From Flavonifractor sp. An92 (GTDB lineage Bacteria > Bacillota > Clostridia > Oscillospirales > Oscillospiraceae): a DNA stretch of 64,000 nucleotides. Location of the stretch: positions 33,318-97,317 of the forward strand of contig NZ_NFGZ01000012.1 in assembly GCF_002159175.1 (NCBI RefSeq), given 5' to 3'. Position 1 is the stretch's first letter, and the number at the start of each line of letters is the position of its first letter. Below, in pieces: positions 53,263-62,500 of this stretch. The notes under the pieces are model-generated. The model saw only the letters and a program-made list of their open reading frames with translations. It had not been told where the DNA came from and made no database searches. The translations under genes and the position numbers were made by a program.

Positions 53263-54225
53263 CTAGAGCAGGATAAGACCATAATCGAAAAATCTGCAAT
53301 CCTCGACATCATTCCGGGAAATGCGAAAGGTAAGCACTACTTCCTCCCAAGATCCTGTGGCAATCCAGCACCGTTCCGTACAGGACATTCCCTGTAGGCT
53401 ATCCGCCTCGCTCTCCTCCACCAACTCCAGCTGCACGCCATTCAATTCAGGGACCACGCTGCCTCCGCTGCTTCGGACGTAGAGCCGGGCCTTGCTTGCT
53501 GCACTGTCCAATATACAGGGGACTGTTTGGATGCTGCCGCTCTCACTGGCCGCAGAGCGGAATTCAAAGGTCACAGCAGCGTGCTTTTCATCCGCCGCGC
53601 TGCGGTATAGGCGAAACCAGGTATTGGAGGGTGCCGCCAGTGTGAGAAAAAAGCGGTCTCCCGGCACGATTGGCACCGGCGTATCCAGGGTGATCGTGTA
53701 ATGGGTAGTAGACGAGGCAAGAAAGGATTTCTGTGCCGCCACCTGGTCATTGACATAAATGGTCAAACTAGTATCCAAAGTGTCGTCCCCCGGATCTTCC
53801 AGATAGTAGCCCGAAAAAGTGATTTTCTCCAGATATCCTACACCATCTGCCTGGAAGGTATCCGAGTATACGGTCCCAGATACCAGCACCGTACCGGACT
53901 TTGTGGTCGTGCTGACGTTGCCCTGGCCAGTGCCACTGAGGAGCAGCCCCTCATTGGTCTGAAGAATGCTCTCACTTTTCTCCGCAATGCCGCTCTCGTC
54001 AGTGAACCCGTCAAATATCAACGCATTTTTATATCCGGTATACTTGCCCTCATAGTCGTTCTGGAGCATCAGATTATAGAGGTTATAGGCGCTGTCCTCC
54101 GCGCTCCGGGTCAGCCGCCCCAAAGCCGTATCAACGGCGGAGAGATCGGCATTAAAGTCCTCCCGCAGGAACGGGTCGGTGGGCTCCCACTGGTGGAGCC
54201 GGTAATTTGGCGTAAACTCTGCCAT
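53263..54225 (-). CDS. surface-cassette partner protein D (phage-tail-like N-terminus)
   Basis: The 320-residue protein begins MAEFTPNYRLHQWEPTDPFL, then DFNADLSAVDTALG, YNLYNLMLQNDYEGKYTGYK and FDGFTDESGIAEKSE, the most divergent of the four N-termini. The variable part is beta-rich and ends -FFDYGLILL. No signal peptide is present. ATG 54225 is chosen over ATG 54231 because it matches the paralogues and gives better spacing from the AAGGGGG site. It converges with SLH gene D and is divergent from a two-component system. Confidence 0.72.
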   Translation of the reverse strand: MAEFTPNYRLHQWEPTDPFLREDFNADLSAVDTALGRLTRSAEDSAYNLYNLMLQNDYEGKYTGYKNALIFDGFTDESGIAEKSESILQTNEGLLLSGTGQGNVSTTTKSGTVLVSGTVYSDTFQADGVGYLEKITFSGYYLEDPGDDTLDTSLTIYVNDQVAAQKSFLASSTTHYTITLDTPVPIVPGDRFFLTLAAPSNTWFRLYRSAADEKHAAVTFEFRSAASESGSIQTVPCILDSAASKARLYVRSSGGSVVPELNGVQLELVEESEADSLQGMSCTERCWIATGSWEEVVLTFRISRNDVEDCRFFDYGLILL

Positions 54226-54251
54226 GTTCATTCCCCCTTCGCCCCTCCCAC

Positions 54252-54292
54252 GCCCCGCCGGAGCCCCGGGACGGAGCCGTCCCCGGCGGGGC
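54252..54292 (-). promoter_or_regulatory. structured leader before surface-cassette partner D
   Basis: GCCCCGCCGG (54252-54261) pairs with CCGGCGGGGC (54283-54292), enclosing a GGGACGG/CCGTCCC hairpin. The GGGGACGG motif is shared with leaders A-C, but the ribosome-binding-site-masking arm is not clearly kept. Confidence 0.45.
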
Positions 54293-54428
54293 GGTTTTGA
54301 TTGCTTTTCCCCCCGGCGCGCCTTATACTGGTTGGGAGCATCCCGGCATTTTAATCACTTCTTAAACAAATCCTTCGTTCCAATGAACTTTTGCCTGCTA
54401 TCCTGTTGACCAAAGGGGGACTTTTGCC

Positions 54429-55130
54429 ATGTACCACATTCTCATCTGCGACGATGATAAGGATATCGTCTCCGCCCTGGAGATCTATCTGAGCAGCGAA
54501 GGCTACCAAGTCTATACCGCCTACGACGGCGCGGAGGCCCTGGAGGTGGTGGAGCGGGAGGACATCCATCTCATCCTCATGGATGTGATGATGCCCCGCC
54601 TGGACGGCATCCGCGCCACCGCCAAGCTGCGGGAGACCACCAACATCCCCATCATCCTCCTCACCGCCAAGAGCGAGGACAGCGACAAGATTTTGGGGCT
54701 GAATATCGGCGCGGACGACTACATCACCAAGCCCTTCAACCCCATCGAGGTCATCGCCCGGGTGAAGAGCCAGCTGCGGCGCTACACCACCCTGGGCGGC
54801 CGGGGCCAGAAGGCCGCCGACCGTGAGGGAGTCTACACCGACGGCGGCGTCACCGTGGACGACGGCGCCAAGTCGGTAACGGTGGACGGGGAGCCGGTCT
54901 CCCTCACCCCCATCGAGTACAACATCCTACTGCTGCTCATCCGCAACCAGGGCCGGGTCTACTCCACCAGCCAGATCTACGAGCTGGTGTGGAACGACCC
55001 CTCCCTGGGCTCGGAGAACACCGTGGCCGTCCATATCCGCCACCTGCGGGAGAAGATCGAGATCGACCCAGCCAACCCCCGTTATATTAAGGTAGTGTGG
55101 GGGCTGGGCTACAAGATGGAAAAACTCTGA
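54429..55130 (+). CDS. OmpR-family response regulator
   Basis: The 233-residue protein has a receiver domain with Asp52 (LILMDVMMPRLDGI) and the Lys of DDYITKPFNPIEV, then a winged-helix output domain (SLTPIEYNILLLLIRNQGRV, NTVAVHIRHLREKIEID, YIKVVWGLGYKME). It resembles VanR-like clostridial regulators, but no resistance genes are nearby. A kinase gene follows after 13 bp. It is divergent from surface-cassette partner D, so it could regulate that cassette; this is speculation from position. Confidence 0.88.
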   Translation: MYHILICDDDKDIVSALEIYLSSEGYQVYTAYDGAEALEVVEREDIHLILMDVMMPRLDGIRATAKLRETTNIPIILLTAKSEDSDKILGLNIGADDYITKPFNPIEVIARVKSQLRRYTTLGGRGQKAADREGVYTDGGVTVDDGAKSVTVDGEPVSLTPIEYNILLLLIRNQGRVYSTSQIYELVWNDPSLGSENTVAVHIRHLREKIEIDPANPRYIKVVWGLGYKMEKL

Positions 55131-55143
55131 GGAGGAACGAATC

Positions 55144-57264
55144 ATGCGATCCCATCGGATCAAGCGGCTGGGGGTAGCCGTGCTGTGCGTGGTGTGCGGC
55201 GCGGTGGCCTTCTGGTCCAGCCTGCTGCTCTTCTCCCGCTGGGACGACCTGTGGTCCGCCGGAGACTTCTACCAGAGCGGCAGCCTCTGGAGCGCCATGG
55301 GCTACTATCAGGCCACCGCGTATCAGTACGCCGAGCTGAACCTGGCTCAGAGCTGGGGGGAGGAGCTGGACTATCTCCACCGCCTCCAGCTCCAGCAGCT
55401 GGAAAACAGCCTCTCAGCGGAGAATACCAACTACCGCTACCGCCTGCGCACCGACGACGGCACTCTCCTCTCCTCCAACCTGGCGGAGGGTGAGGAGTTC
55501 AGCGCCCTCTCCGGCCAGGAGACCGCCTCCTTTTCAGTCACCCGGGGGAGCGACCTCTACGACCAGGACCTCCAGCGCTGGAACAAGACAGGCTACCGCC
55601 TCCAGGTCTGGACCGGCGAGGCCTATGTGGAGTTCTTCCGGGAAAACGCCGCCGATGTGGCCAACGCCCAGGCCTACGGCTACTCCCTTTCGGAGGACCC
55701 GGAGGACTATTGGTCCTACGAAAGAGACCAGGACAGCCGCGTCCACACGGCCAGTCTGGTGCTGGAAAGCGCCGTCACCGATCCTCTCACCGTGGACGAC
55801 AACATCTGGTCCGCCTGGGAGGACTATAACGACATCCAGCGCCTTCTGACCCCCCTGACTCTGGTGTGTCTGGCCTCCCTCTCGGCCACCCTGGCCGCCC
55901 TGGCGTGGCTCTGCCGCCGGGAAAACGCCCCGCCCCGGGGCTGGCAGGAGCGCATCCCCTACGACCTTTACCTCACCGGTGATGTGCTGCTCTTCTGCGT
56001 GCTGCTCTCCGCCGGGGACCCCATCACTTTCAGCATCAACCGTCTGGGCTACACCACACGCAACATTGTGGGGCTGGGTCTGCTGTCCCTGGCCGGGGCG
56101 GTGGTGGTGCTGGCGGGCATCCTCACCACCGTCACTCGCCTGCGGGGCCACACCCTCTGGCACAGCACCCTCCTGTGGCGCATGGGGCACGGTATCCGCC
56201 GCTGGCTGCGGGAGACCGCCCAAAACTGGCCCATCACCCGCCGGGCGGTGTGGCTCTTCCTCCTCTATCTCCTGGGCACCGCCCTCACCTCCGCCACTGT
56301 TATCCTGATCCCCGTCTATCAGGGGGCGGTACTGTGGGCCATCTGCCGCTGGGTGCGCCAGTGGCGGGCCATCCGGACGGCCACCGACGCCATCGTCCAG
56401 GGCGCTCAGGAGGTCCACATCGATGAGAAGGGCCTGTACCGGGATCTGCGGGAGCACGCCCGGCAGCTCAACGACCTGGGCTCCTCCATCCAGCGGGCGG
56501 TGGAGGAGCAGCTCAAAAGCGAGCGCTTCAAGGCCGAGCTCATCACCAACGTGTCCCACGACCTCAAGACCCCGCTGACCTCCATCCTCAACTACGTGGA
56601 CCTGCTGAAAAAGACCGAGATCGCCGACCCCAAGGCGGCGGAATACCTGGACGTGCTGGACCGGAAGGCCCGGCGGCTCAAGAAGCTGACCGAGGACCTG
56701 GTGGAGGCCTCCAAGGCCTCCTCGGGGGTGCTGCCGGTGCATCTGGAACCGCTGGACTTCGCCCAGCTGGCCCAGCAGGCCGCCGGAGAGTACGAGGACC
56801 GCTTCCAGCAGGCGGGCCTGACGGCGGTGCTGAATCCCCCCGCCGGGGACTGCGCCGTGCTGGCCGACGGGCGGCACCTGTGGCGGGTGCTGGACAATCT
56901 CTTCGGCAACTGCTGCAAATACGCCCTGGCCGGGACCCGGGTCTATCTGGACCTGACCGCCTGGGAGGGCGAGGTGCGCCTGACCGTGAAGAACATCTCC
57001 CGCGCCCCCCTGAACCTCTCCCCTGAGCAGCTGATGGAGCGCTTTGTCCGGGGGGACACCGCCCGCAGCAGCGACGGCTCCGGCCTGGGTCTGTCCATCG
57101 CCCAGAGCCTGACCGAATTGCAGGGCGGCTCCTTCCGGGTGGAGATCGACGGGGACCTCTTCAAGGCTATCGTCTCCCTCCCTGCCGCGCCGCCCCCGCC
57201 GCCTCCGGACGTGCAGGAGCCCACCACAGCGGAGGAATTCCCCGCCCTTCCCGAGAGCCAATAG
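55144..57264 (+). CDS. sensor histidine kinase with large external domain and polytopic membrane region
   Basis: The 706-residue kinase has a first membrane helix (about 9-30), a long external region (about 31-235), then roughly four to five helices in residues 240-415 rather than a single second helix. A HAMP-like segment leads to HisKA with His472 (FKAELITNVSHDLKTPLTSI) and an HATPase (NLFGNCCKYALAG, GSGLGLSIAQSL). The tail is Pro-rich (PPPPPPDVQEP). It pairs with the adjacent response regulator. The extra helices are uncommon for this group. The signal is unknown. Confidence 0.85.
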   Translation: MRSHRIKRLGVAVLCVVCGAVAFWSSLLLFSRWDDLWSAGDFYQSGSLWSAMGYYQATAYQYAELNLAQSWGEELDYLHRLQLQQLENSLSAENTNYRYRLRTDDGTLLSSNLAEGEEFSALSGQETASFSVTRGSDLYDQDLQRWNKTGYRLQVWTGEAYVEFFRENAADVANAQAYGYSLSEDPEDYWSYERDQDSRVHTASLVLESAVTDPLTVDDNIWSAWEDYNDIQRLLTPLTLVCLASLSATLAALAWLCRRENAPPRGWQERIPYDLYLTGDVLLFCVLLSAGDPITFSINRLGYTTRNIVGLGLLSLAGAVVVLAGILTTVTRLRGHTLWHSTLLWRMGHGIRRWLRETAQNWPITRRAVWLFLLYLLGTALTSATVILIPVYQGAVLWAICRWVRQWRAIRTATDAIVQGAQEVHIDEKGLYRDLREHARQLNDLGSSIQRAVEEQLKSERFKAELITNVSHDLKTPLTSILNYVDLLKKTEIADPKAAEYLDVLDRKARRLKKLTEDLVEASKASSGVLPVHLEPLDFAQLAQQAAGEYEDRFQQAGLTAVLNPPAGDCAVLADGRHLWRVLDNLFGNCCKYALAGTRVYLDLTAWEGEVRLTVKNISRAPLNLSPEQLMERFVRGDTARSSDGSGLGLSIAQSLTELQGGSFRVEIDGDLFKAIVSLPAAPPPPPPDVQEPTTAEEFPALPESQ

Positions 57265-57272
57265 ACGTAAAA

Positions 57273-57304
57273 CGCCCCGCCTTCCATGAAAAGAAGGCGG
57301 GGCG
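57273..57304. terminator. terminator between convergent kinase and HAD genes
   Basis: CGCCCCGCCTTC (57273-57284) pairs with GAAGGCGGGGCG (57293-57304). A GTTTT tract follows on the minus strand and TGTTTATTT on the plus strand. Confidence 0.75.
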
Positions 57305-57308
57305 CTGT

Positions 57309-58118
57309 TTATTTGTATCGCTCGTCCAGGATGCGGATGATCTGGGCCACACAGCTCTCGTCGCAGGAGCCCACCAAGTGGGCCCCCCACTGCTTCACCG
57401 CCGGGGCGCAGTTGGCGGGGGCAAAGGGGATGGCCGAAATGGCCAGCATGGGGATGTCGTTCTCGTTGTCCCCCACGCAGTAGATGTTGCCCTCCTGGAT
57501 GCCCAAACGCTGGGCCAGGCGGCGGACCATGCCCCCCTTGTGGCTCCCCTTCCGGGTGACCTCCAACAGGACCTGGTTGGAAAAGATGGCCTCGTAATTC
57601 TCCCCCCAGTGGGTGAGGATGTAGTCCCGGGCCTCCTCCAGCACTTTCCGGCGCTGCTCCAGCAGCACCTTGGTGAGGGGGAGGGGCAGCTCCTCCAGCG
57701 GTTTCTCCACACCCTGGACCCGGGTGTAGGACAGGTGATTGAAGGTCACCTCATTGGGGTTGTGGAGGTAAATTTCCTCCCCGTGGTAGGCCTCCAGTCC
57801 CAATTCCGGCACCGCCGCGGTGAGTTCCAGCAAGTCCTCCCGCACCCGCTCCGGCAGAAAGGTCTGCTCCACCATCTGCCCGGCGGCGAAGTCGTAGAGG
57901 GCCGAGCCGTTGGAGAGCACCACCGGCGCGTTGATGGGCGCCAGGTGGGCACAAGGGGCGAAGGTCGTATACGCCCGGCCGGTGGCCACGGTAAAGCGGC
58001 CGCCCTGGGCGGTAAAATACCGGATGGCCTCCACGTTCTCCGCCGACACGGTGCCGTTGGAGCCGTAGAGGGTGTCATCAAAGTCGCTGGCCAGCAGCAC
58101 ACCGCTGAATTTACCCAT
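57309..58118 (-). CDS. Cof-type HAD-IIB phosphatase
   Basis: The 269-residue protein has HAD motif I DFDDTLYGSNGTV, motif II in VVLSNGSALYD, a cap domain, motif III Lys in the KGGMVRRLAQRLG stretch and motif IV VGDNENDIPML. These define the Cof/HAD-IIB group, which dephosphorylates sugar phosphates or similar small molecules. The exact substrate is unknown. It starts 15 bp after the rluD stop codon on the same strand, so it probably belongs to the lspA-rluD operon. Confidence 0.88.
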   Translation of the reverse strand: MGKFSGVLLASDFDDTLYGSNGTVSAENVEAIRYFTAQGGRFTVATGRAYTTFAPCAHLAPINAPVVLSNGSALYDFAAGQMVEQTFLPERVREDLLELTAAVPELGLEAYHGEEIYLHNPNEVTFNHLSYTRVQGVEKPLEELPLPLTKVLLEQRRKVLEEARDYILTHWGENYEAIFSNQVLLEVTRKGSHKGGMVRRLAQRLGIQEGNIYCVGDNENDIPMLAISAIPFAPANCAPAVKQWGAHLVGSCDESCVAQIIRILDERYK

Positions 58119-58133
58119 AGCACACCTTCCTTC

Positions 58134-59051
58134 TCATCGTTCGCTCCGCTCCAGCTTGTCCAGCACCGCCCGGAACCAGTCGGGCAGGGGGCACTCCACC
58201 GTCATGCGCTCCCCGGTGCGGGGGTGGACAAAGGAGAGCTTCCGGGCGTGGAGGCACTGGCCCGCCAGCCCGGGCACCGGCCTCTTGGACCCGTACACGA
58301 TGTCCCCCAGCAGCGGGTGGCCGATGGAGGCCATGTGGACCCGAATCTGGTGGGTGCGCCCCGTCTCCAGACGGCAGCCGATGTGGGTATAGCCGGAAAA
58401 GCGCTCTAACACCTCCCAGTGGGTCACCGCGTTCCGGCCGTTCCGGGGATCAATGGCCATCTTCTTCCGGTCGGTGGGGTGGCGGCCGATGGGGGCGTCC
58501 ACCGTCCCCCGGTCCTCCTTGAGCCCTCCCACGCACACCGCCTCGTAGTAGCGGTAGAGGGAGTGGTCCTGGAGCTGCTCGGCCAGGGCCAGATGAGCAA
58601 AGTCGTTTTTCGCCACGATCAGAAGCCCCGAGGTGTCCCGGTCGATGCGGTGGACGATGCCGGGTCGGAGCTCCCCGTTGATTCCGGACAGGCTATTTCC
58701 ACAGTGATATAACAGCGCGTTGACTAACGTTCCGTCCGGGTGGCCGGCGGCGGGGTGGACCACCAGACCCACGGGCTTGTTGACCACGATGACGTCCTCG
58801 TCCTCGTACACCACGTCCAGGGGGATGTTCTGGGGCACAATGTCCACCGGCTCCGGGTCGGGGAGGGCCACGGTGTACACCACGCCGGGCTGGGTCTTGT
58901 CCCGCTTCTTCACCGGCGCGCCGTCCCGGGTGACGGCCCCCTCCTCCATGAGGCGCTGCACCGCGGAGCGGGTCAGCTCGGGCAGGTTGCGGGCCAGAAA
59001 GACGTCCAGCCGCTCCCCGCCCTCCTCAGCTCTCAGCTCCAGTGGCGTCAT
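58134..59051 (-). CDS. rluD: RluD-type 23S rRNA pseudouridine synthase
   Basis: The 305-residue protein has an N-terminal S4-like RNA-binding domain (RLDVFLARNLPELTRSAVQR, EGAVTRDGAPVKKRDK) and a pseudouridine synthase domain with NKPVGLVVHPAAG and the catalytic Asp137 in HRIDRDTSGLLIVAKND, then CRLETGRTHQIRVHM. It should modify 23S rRNA uridines; the exact positions are assumed from the family. ATG 59051 follows AAAGGAG and lies inside the end of lspA (26-bp overlap). Confidence 0.93.
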   Translation of the reverse strand: MTPLELRAEEGGERLDVFLARNLPELTRSAVQRLMEEGAVTRDGAPVKKRDKTQPGVVYTVALPDPEPVDIVPQNIPLDVVYEDEDVIVVNKPVGLVVHPAAGHPDGTLVNALLYHCGNSLSGINGELRPGIVHRIDRDTSGLLIVAKNDFAHLALAEQLQDHSLYRYYEAVCVGGLKEDRGTVDAPIGRHPTDRKKMAIDPRNGRNAVTHWEVLERFSGYTHIGCRLETGRTHQIRVHMASIGHPLLGDIVYGSKRPVPGLAGQCLHARKLSFVHPRTGERMTVECPLPDWFRAVLDKLERSER

Positions 59052-59517
59052 GGCCGTGCTCCTTTCCCTCCAGCTTGTCGAACAGCAGGAGATAGTACAG
59101 GCAGAAGGCGATACCTCCCACCACCACGCAGATGTCGGCCACATTAAAGACCGCAAAATTGATGAAGGTGGTCTGGAACATGTCGGTGACGAAGTGGAAC
59201 AGGGCCCGGTCGATGAGGTTGCCCACCGCACCGGCCAGCACCATCGCCAGACACACCCGGCCCAGCACATGGCGGGTGATCCACTTGCGCACCAGCACCA
59301 AAACCAGCAGGATGGACACCACCAGGGACACCAGCGTCAGAATCCAGGTGTGCTCCCGGAAGATGGAAAAGGCCGCGCCGGTGTTCTGCACATAGGTCAG
59401 GTCCATGATATGGGGCAGGAAGGGAATGCTCTCCCCCAGGGGGATGTTGGCGCGCACCAGGTATTTCACTACCTGATCCACCGCCACCAGGGCGAGCACG
59501 AGAAGGGCGTAGAGCAT
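59026..59517 (-). CDS. lspA: lipoprotein signal peptidase (signal peptidase II)
   Basis: The 163-residue protein has four membrane helices and the aspartyl protease motifs VLAGAVGNLIDRALF and FNVADICVVVG that define LspA. It removes the signal peptide of prolipoproteins such as the one at 1975. It overlaps rluD, the common lspA-rluD pair. GGAGAT precedes the start. The C-terminal tail is short and charged. Confidence 0.95.
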   Translation of the reverse strand: MLYALLVLALVAVDQVVKYLVRANIPLGESIPFLPHIMDLTYVQNTGAAFSIFREHTWILTLVSLVVSILLVLVLVRKWITRHVLGRVCLAMVLAGAVGNLIDRALFHFVTDMFQTTFINFAVFNVADICVVVGGIAFCLYYLLLFDKLEGKEHGHDATGAES

Positions 59518-59584
59518 AGGTCAATCTCCTTTATGTTCATGAGTACCTTTTATTTTACCACGGCTTGGCCGCTGCCACAACCGC

Positions 59585-59619
59585 AAAGGGGCGCGGAGCT
59601 CAACGCTCCGCGCCCCTTT
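59585..59619 (-). terminator. terminator of the YbjQ gene
   Basis: AAAGGGGCGCGGAGC (59585-59599), a 5-nt loop and its complement (59605-59619) form a 15-bp stem between the YbjQ gene and lspA on the minus strand. Confidence 0.7.
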
Positions 59620-59631
59620 GTATGTCGGTCC

Positions 59632-59952
59632 TCAGTCCAGGACCACCGCAGTCCCCGAGACGCTGACCATCAGCATCCCGTTGTCAGAGCCCAGGACCTC
59701 GTAGTCCACGTCCACGCCGATGACGGCGTCGGCCCCCAGGAGCTGGGCCCGCTGGCTCATCTCGGCCAGGGCCTCCTCCCGGGCGCGCTGCAATTCCTCT
59801 TCATAGCCCTGGCTGCGGCCGCCGAAGATGTTGCGCAGACCCGCGCCGATGTCCTTGAACATGTTGATGCCGGTGATGACCTCGCCAAAGACGATGCCCC
59901 GGTACTCCCGGACCCTGCGGCCCTCTACGGCATTGGTGGTGGTGACGATCAT
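59632..59952 (-). CDS. YbjQ/DUF74 family protein
   Basis: The 106-residue protein matches the YbjQ family: [40 protein letters not shown], the acidic helix and the [15 protein letters not shown] strand. These small proteins form pentameric rings; their function is not established. The start ATG 59952 follows GGAGGGA; the longer frame runs into the ftsH terminator. It has its own terminator. Confidence 0.85.
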   Translation of the reverse strand: MIVTTTNAVEGRRVREYRGIVFGEVITGINMFKDIGAGLRNIFGGRSQGYEEELQRAREEALAEMSQRAQLLGADAVIGVDVDYEVLGSDNGMLMVSVSGTAVVLD

Positions 59953-59993
59953 GTGTCTTTCCCTCCTGTCGCGGTATCTCTGTTTATGGAACA

Positions 59994-60021
59994 GCGGGCG
60001 GCAGCCTGCGCTGCCGCCCGC
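59994..60021 (-). terminator. hairpin after ftsH
   Basis: GCGGGCGGCAG (59994-60004) pairs with CTGCCGCCCGC (60011-60021) between the ftsH stop and the YbjQ gene. No T-run follows. Confidence 0.45.
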
Positions 60022-60055
60022 CTGAGTGGAGTATACCATAGGGAATGAGACGCGT

Positions 60056-62227
60056 CTAGTCTCTGGGCTTGCCCTCCGGGGGGATCTCGCCGGAGGAAGA
60101 GTCCCCCGCGTCCCCACTGCCGCTGTCGCCGGAGTCGCTGGGGGGCGTCACCGGCTCGCTGACCATGTGGATGTTGCGGGCGGGGGGCTCGATGGAGCGG
60201 TCCCGCTGGTCCGCCTCGGGCCGCGCGCCGTAGTTGTCGGCAGTGGCGGGGTCCCGGCCCTCCAGAATGGCCATCATCTCCTCGCCGGTGATGGTCTCCT
60301 TCTTCAGGAGGTACTCCACCACCTTGTCCATATCCTCCCGGTTGTCCCGGATGATCTGGACGGCCTTGTCGAAGGACTGGCGCAGGAGCTCCATCACGTC
60401 CTTGTCGATGTCGGCGGCGGTGTCCTGGGCGCAGTCGATGCCGTAGCCGCCGTCCAGGAACTGGTTGCGGCGGGAGGCCAGGGCCATCATGCCGAACTTG
60501 TCGCTCATGCCGTAGAGGGCCACCATGTTCCGAGCCAGTCCGGTGGCCTGCTGGATGTCCTGAGCCGCGCCATTGGTCTGGACGCCCAGGACCACCTCTT
60601 CGGCGGCACGGCCGCCCATGCAGGTGGCGATCTCCGCCAGCATCTCGTCCCGGGTCTGGAGGTTCTTGTCCTCCTCGGGCAGGTGCAGGGTGTAGCCCAG
60701 GGCTCCCTGGGTGTGGGGGACGATGGTGATCTTCTGGACGGGGGTGGTGTTCTTCTGCTTGAAGGCCACCATGGCGTGGCCCACCTCGTGGTAGGCCACC
60801 AGCTTGCGCTCAAAGGCGGAGAGGACGGAGTTCTTCTTCTCCGCGCCGGCGATCACCAGCTCGAAGGCGGTGAGCAGGTCGTTCTGATTGACCGCCTTGC
60901 GGCCCATACGCACGGCCCGCAGAGCGGCCTCGTTCACGAGGTTGGCGAGATCCGCGCCCACCGCGCCAGCGGTAGCCAGGGCGATCTTCTGCAGATCCAC
61001 GTCCTCGGCCAGGCGGATATTGCGGGTATGGACCTGGAGGGTGGCCAGACGGCCGGCCAGATTGGGCCGGTCCACGGTGATGCGCCGGTCGAAGCGGCCG
61101 GGGCGCAGCAGGGCCTGGTCCAGCACCTCGGGCCGGTTGGTGGCCGCCAGGAGGATGACGCCCTTGGTGGGGTCAAAGCCGTCCATCTCGGCCAGCAGCT
61201 GGTTGAGGGTCTGCTCCCGCTCGTCGTTGCCGCCCATGCGGTTGTCGCGGGATTTTCCGATGGTGTCGATCTCGTCGATAAAGACGATACAGGGGGCCAT
61301 CTTGCTGGCCTCCTTGAAGAGGTCACGGACACGGGAGGCGCCCACGCCCACGAACATCTCCACGAAGTCGGAGCCGCTGATGGAGAAGAAGGGCACGTTG
61401 GCCTCACCGGCCACAGCCTTGGCCAGCAGGGTCTTACCGGTACCCGGCGGGCCCACCAGCAGCGCGCCCTTGGGGAGCTTGGCGCCGATCTCGGTGTACT
61501 TCTGGGGGTTGTGGAGGAAGTCGATGATCTCCTCCAGGCTCTCCTTGGCCTCGTCCTGACCGGCTACGTCTTTAAAGGTGACGCCGGTCTTTTTCTCCAC
61601 ATAGACCTTGGCGTTGGCCTTGCCCACGCCGCCCAGGCCGCCGCCCATCTTGCCCGCCATGCTGCGGAACAGGAAGGAGAACACGGCCACCATCAGGAGC
61701 ATGGGCACCACATAGGAGATGAGGATGCTGACGATGGGGTTGAGCTCGGACTCATAGGGGTAGCCGTAGCGCACCCCGTGCTCGTCCATGAGGGTGAGGA
61801 TCTCATCGTCGTTGAGGGGGGCGCAGTAGTAGCTGCGGGCCTTGGAGAGACGCTGGTCCAGGGTGAGGGTCTTTCCCTCTCCGGCCAGGAGCTGGTCCAG
61901 GGTCTGGGTTCCGTTGACCTGGGGCTCGCTCTGGGTGCTCTGGGTGACGTCCACAGGGGCGTTCACATCGATGCCCACGGCGGCGGCGTCCTCTTTCAGG
62001 TAGATGGTGAATTTGTTGCTGGTGGTGGTCACCGAGTAGACCTTGTCCTCCCGCACCAGCTGCTTGAACTCGCTGTACCGGATCTCGGTGGAGTTGGCCT
62101 GGGCCGCCATGCCGGTGAAATAGTTGACCAGAATGGTGATGATGAGCGCCCACAGCACGATGGAGGCGATCCCCATCAGGTTACGCTTGTTGTTACTGCC
62201 GGATTTTCGCGGTTTATCGGGCTTCAA
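60056..62227 (-). CDS. ftsH: ATP-dependent zinc metalloprotease FtsH
   Basis: The 723-residue membrane protease has two helices (about 17-40 and 168-190) around an external domain, an AAA+ ATPase with Walker A GPPGTGKT, Walker B IVFIDEID and the second region of homology (RPGRFDRRI), and a peptidase domain with the zinc motif HEVGH (480-484). It degrades membrane and regulatory proteins. The C-terminal tail is Ser/Gly/Asp-rich and disordered. The external region has an insertion ([20 protein letters not shown]) longer than in many FtsH proteins. Confidence 0.96.
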   Translation of the reverse strand: MKPDKPRKSGSNNKRNLMGIASIVLWALIITILVNYFTGMAAQANSTEIRYSEFKQLVREDKVYSVTTTSNKFTIYLKEDAAAVGIDVNAPVDVTQSTQSEPQVNGTQTLDQLLAGEGKTLTLDQRLSKARSYYCAPLNDDEILTLMDEHGVRYGYPYESELNPIVSILISYVVPMLLMVAVFSFLFRSMAGKMGGGLGGVGKANAKVYVEKKTGVTFKDVAGQDEAKESLEEIIDFLHNPQKYTEIGAKLPKGALLVGPPGTGKTLLAKAVAGEANVPFFSISGSDFVEMFVGVGASRVRDLFKEASKMAPCIVFIDEIDTIGKSRDNRMGGNDEREQTLNQLLAEMDGFDPTKGVILLAATNRPEVLDQALLRPGRFDRRITVDRPNLAGRLATLQVHTRNIRLAEDVDLQKIALATAGAVGADLANLVNEAALRAVRMGRKAVNQNDLLTAFELVIAGAEKKNSVLSAFERKLVAYHEVGHAMVAFKQKNTTPVQKITIVPHTQGALGYTLHLPEEDKNLQTRDEMLAEIATCMGGRAAEEVVLGVQTNGAAQDIQQATGLARNMVALYGMSDKFGMMALASRRNQFLDGGYGIDCAQDTAADIDKDVMELLRQSFDKAVQIIRDNREDMDKVVEYLLKKETITGEEMMAILEGRDPATADNYGARPEADQRDRSIEPPARNIHMVSEPVTPPSDSGDSGSGDAGDSSSGEIPPEGKPRD

Positions 62228-62252
62228 ATCGCTGCCCTCCTTGTCTAATAAT

Positions 62253-62280
62253 TGAAAGAGCGCCGCTTATGGCGCTTTCA
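62253..62280 (-). promoter_or_regulatory. hairpin in the ftsH leader
   Basis: TGAAAGAGCGCC (62253-62264) and GGCGCTTTCA (62271-62280) form a nearly perfect stem in the 5' leader of ftsH. A role in stability or translation is possible. Confidence 0.4.
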
Positions 62281-62289
62281 GTCCCCTTA

Positions 62290-62318
62290 TTTATATCACA
62301 ACCGGCTCCCAAATACAA
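62290..62318 (-). promoter_or_regulatory. promoter of ftsH
   Basis: On the minus strand TTGTAT (62318-62313), a 17-nt spacer and TATAAA (62295-62290) form a sigma-A-type promoter about 60 nt upstream of the ftsH start. Confidence 0.65.
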
Positions 62319-62452
62319 GGAACTGCACCGTCGAAAGGTGTAAACTTTCTGTGAAAGGAATTTCCGGCCAACGGAGAAACCCGCCCGGGTCCCGTTCTCC
62401 CGGCGTGGCGTTCTCTTTGAAGCAAGTTTCTCTTTTTCCAGGAGGTAAAATG

Positions 62453-62461
62453 TGTTATACT
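62453..62461 (+). promoter_or_regulatory. extended -10 promoter of rlmB
   Basis: TGT-TATACT at 62453-62461 is an extended -10 box 40 nt before the rlmB start; the -35 position is only T-rich. Confidence 0.5.
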
Positions 62462-62500
62462 GGACTATGAATCTGAATTTCTGACGAGGAGAACCGTCTT

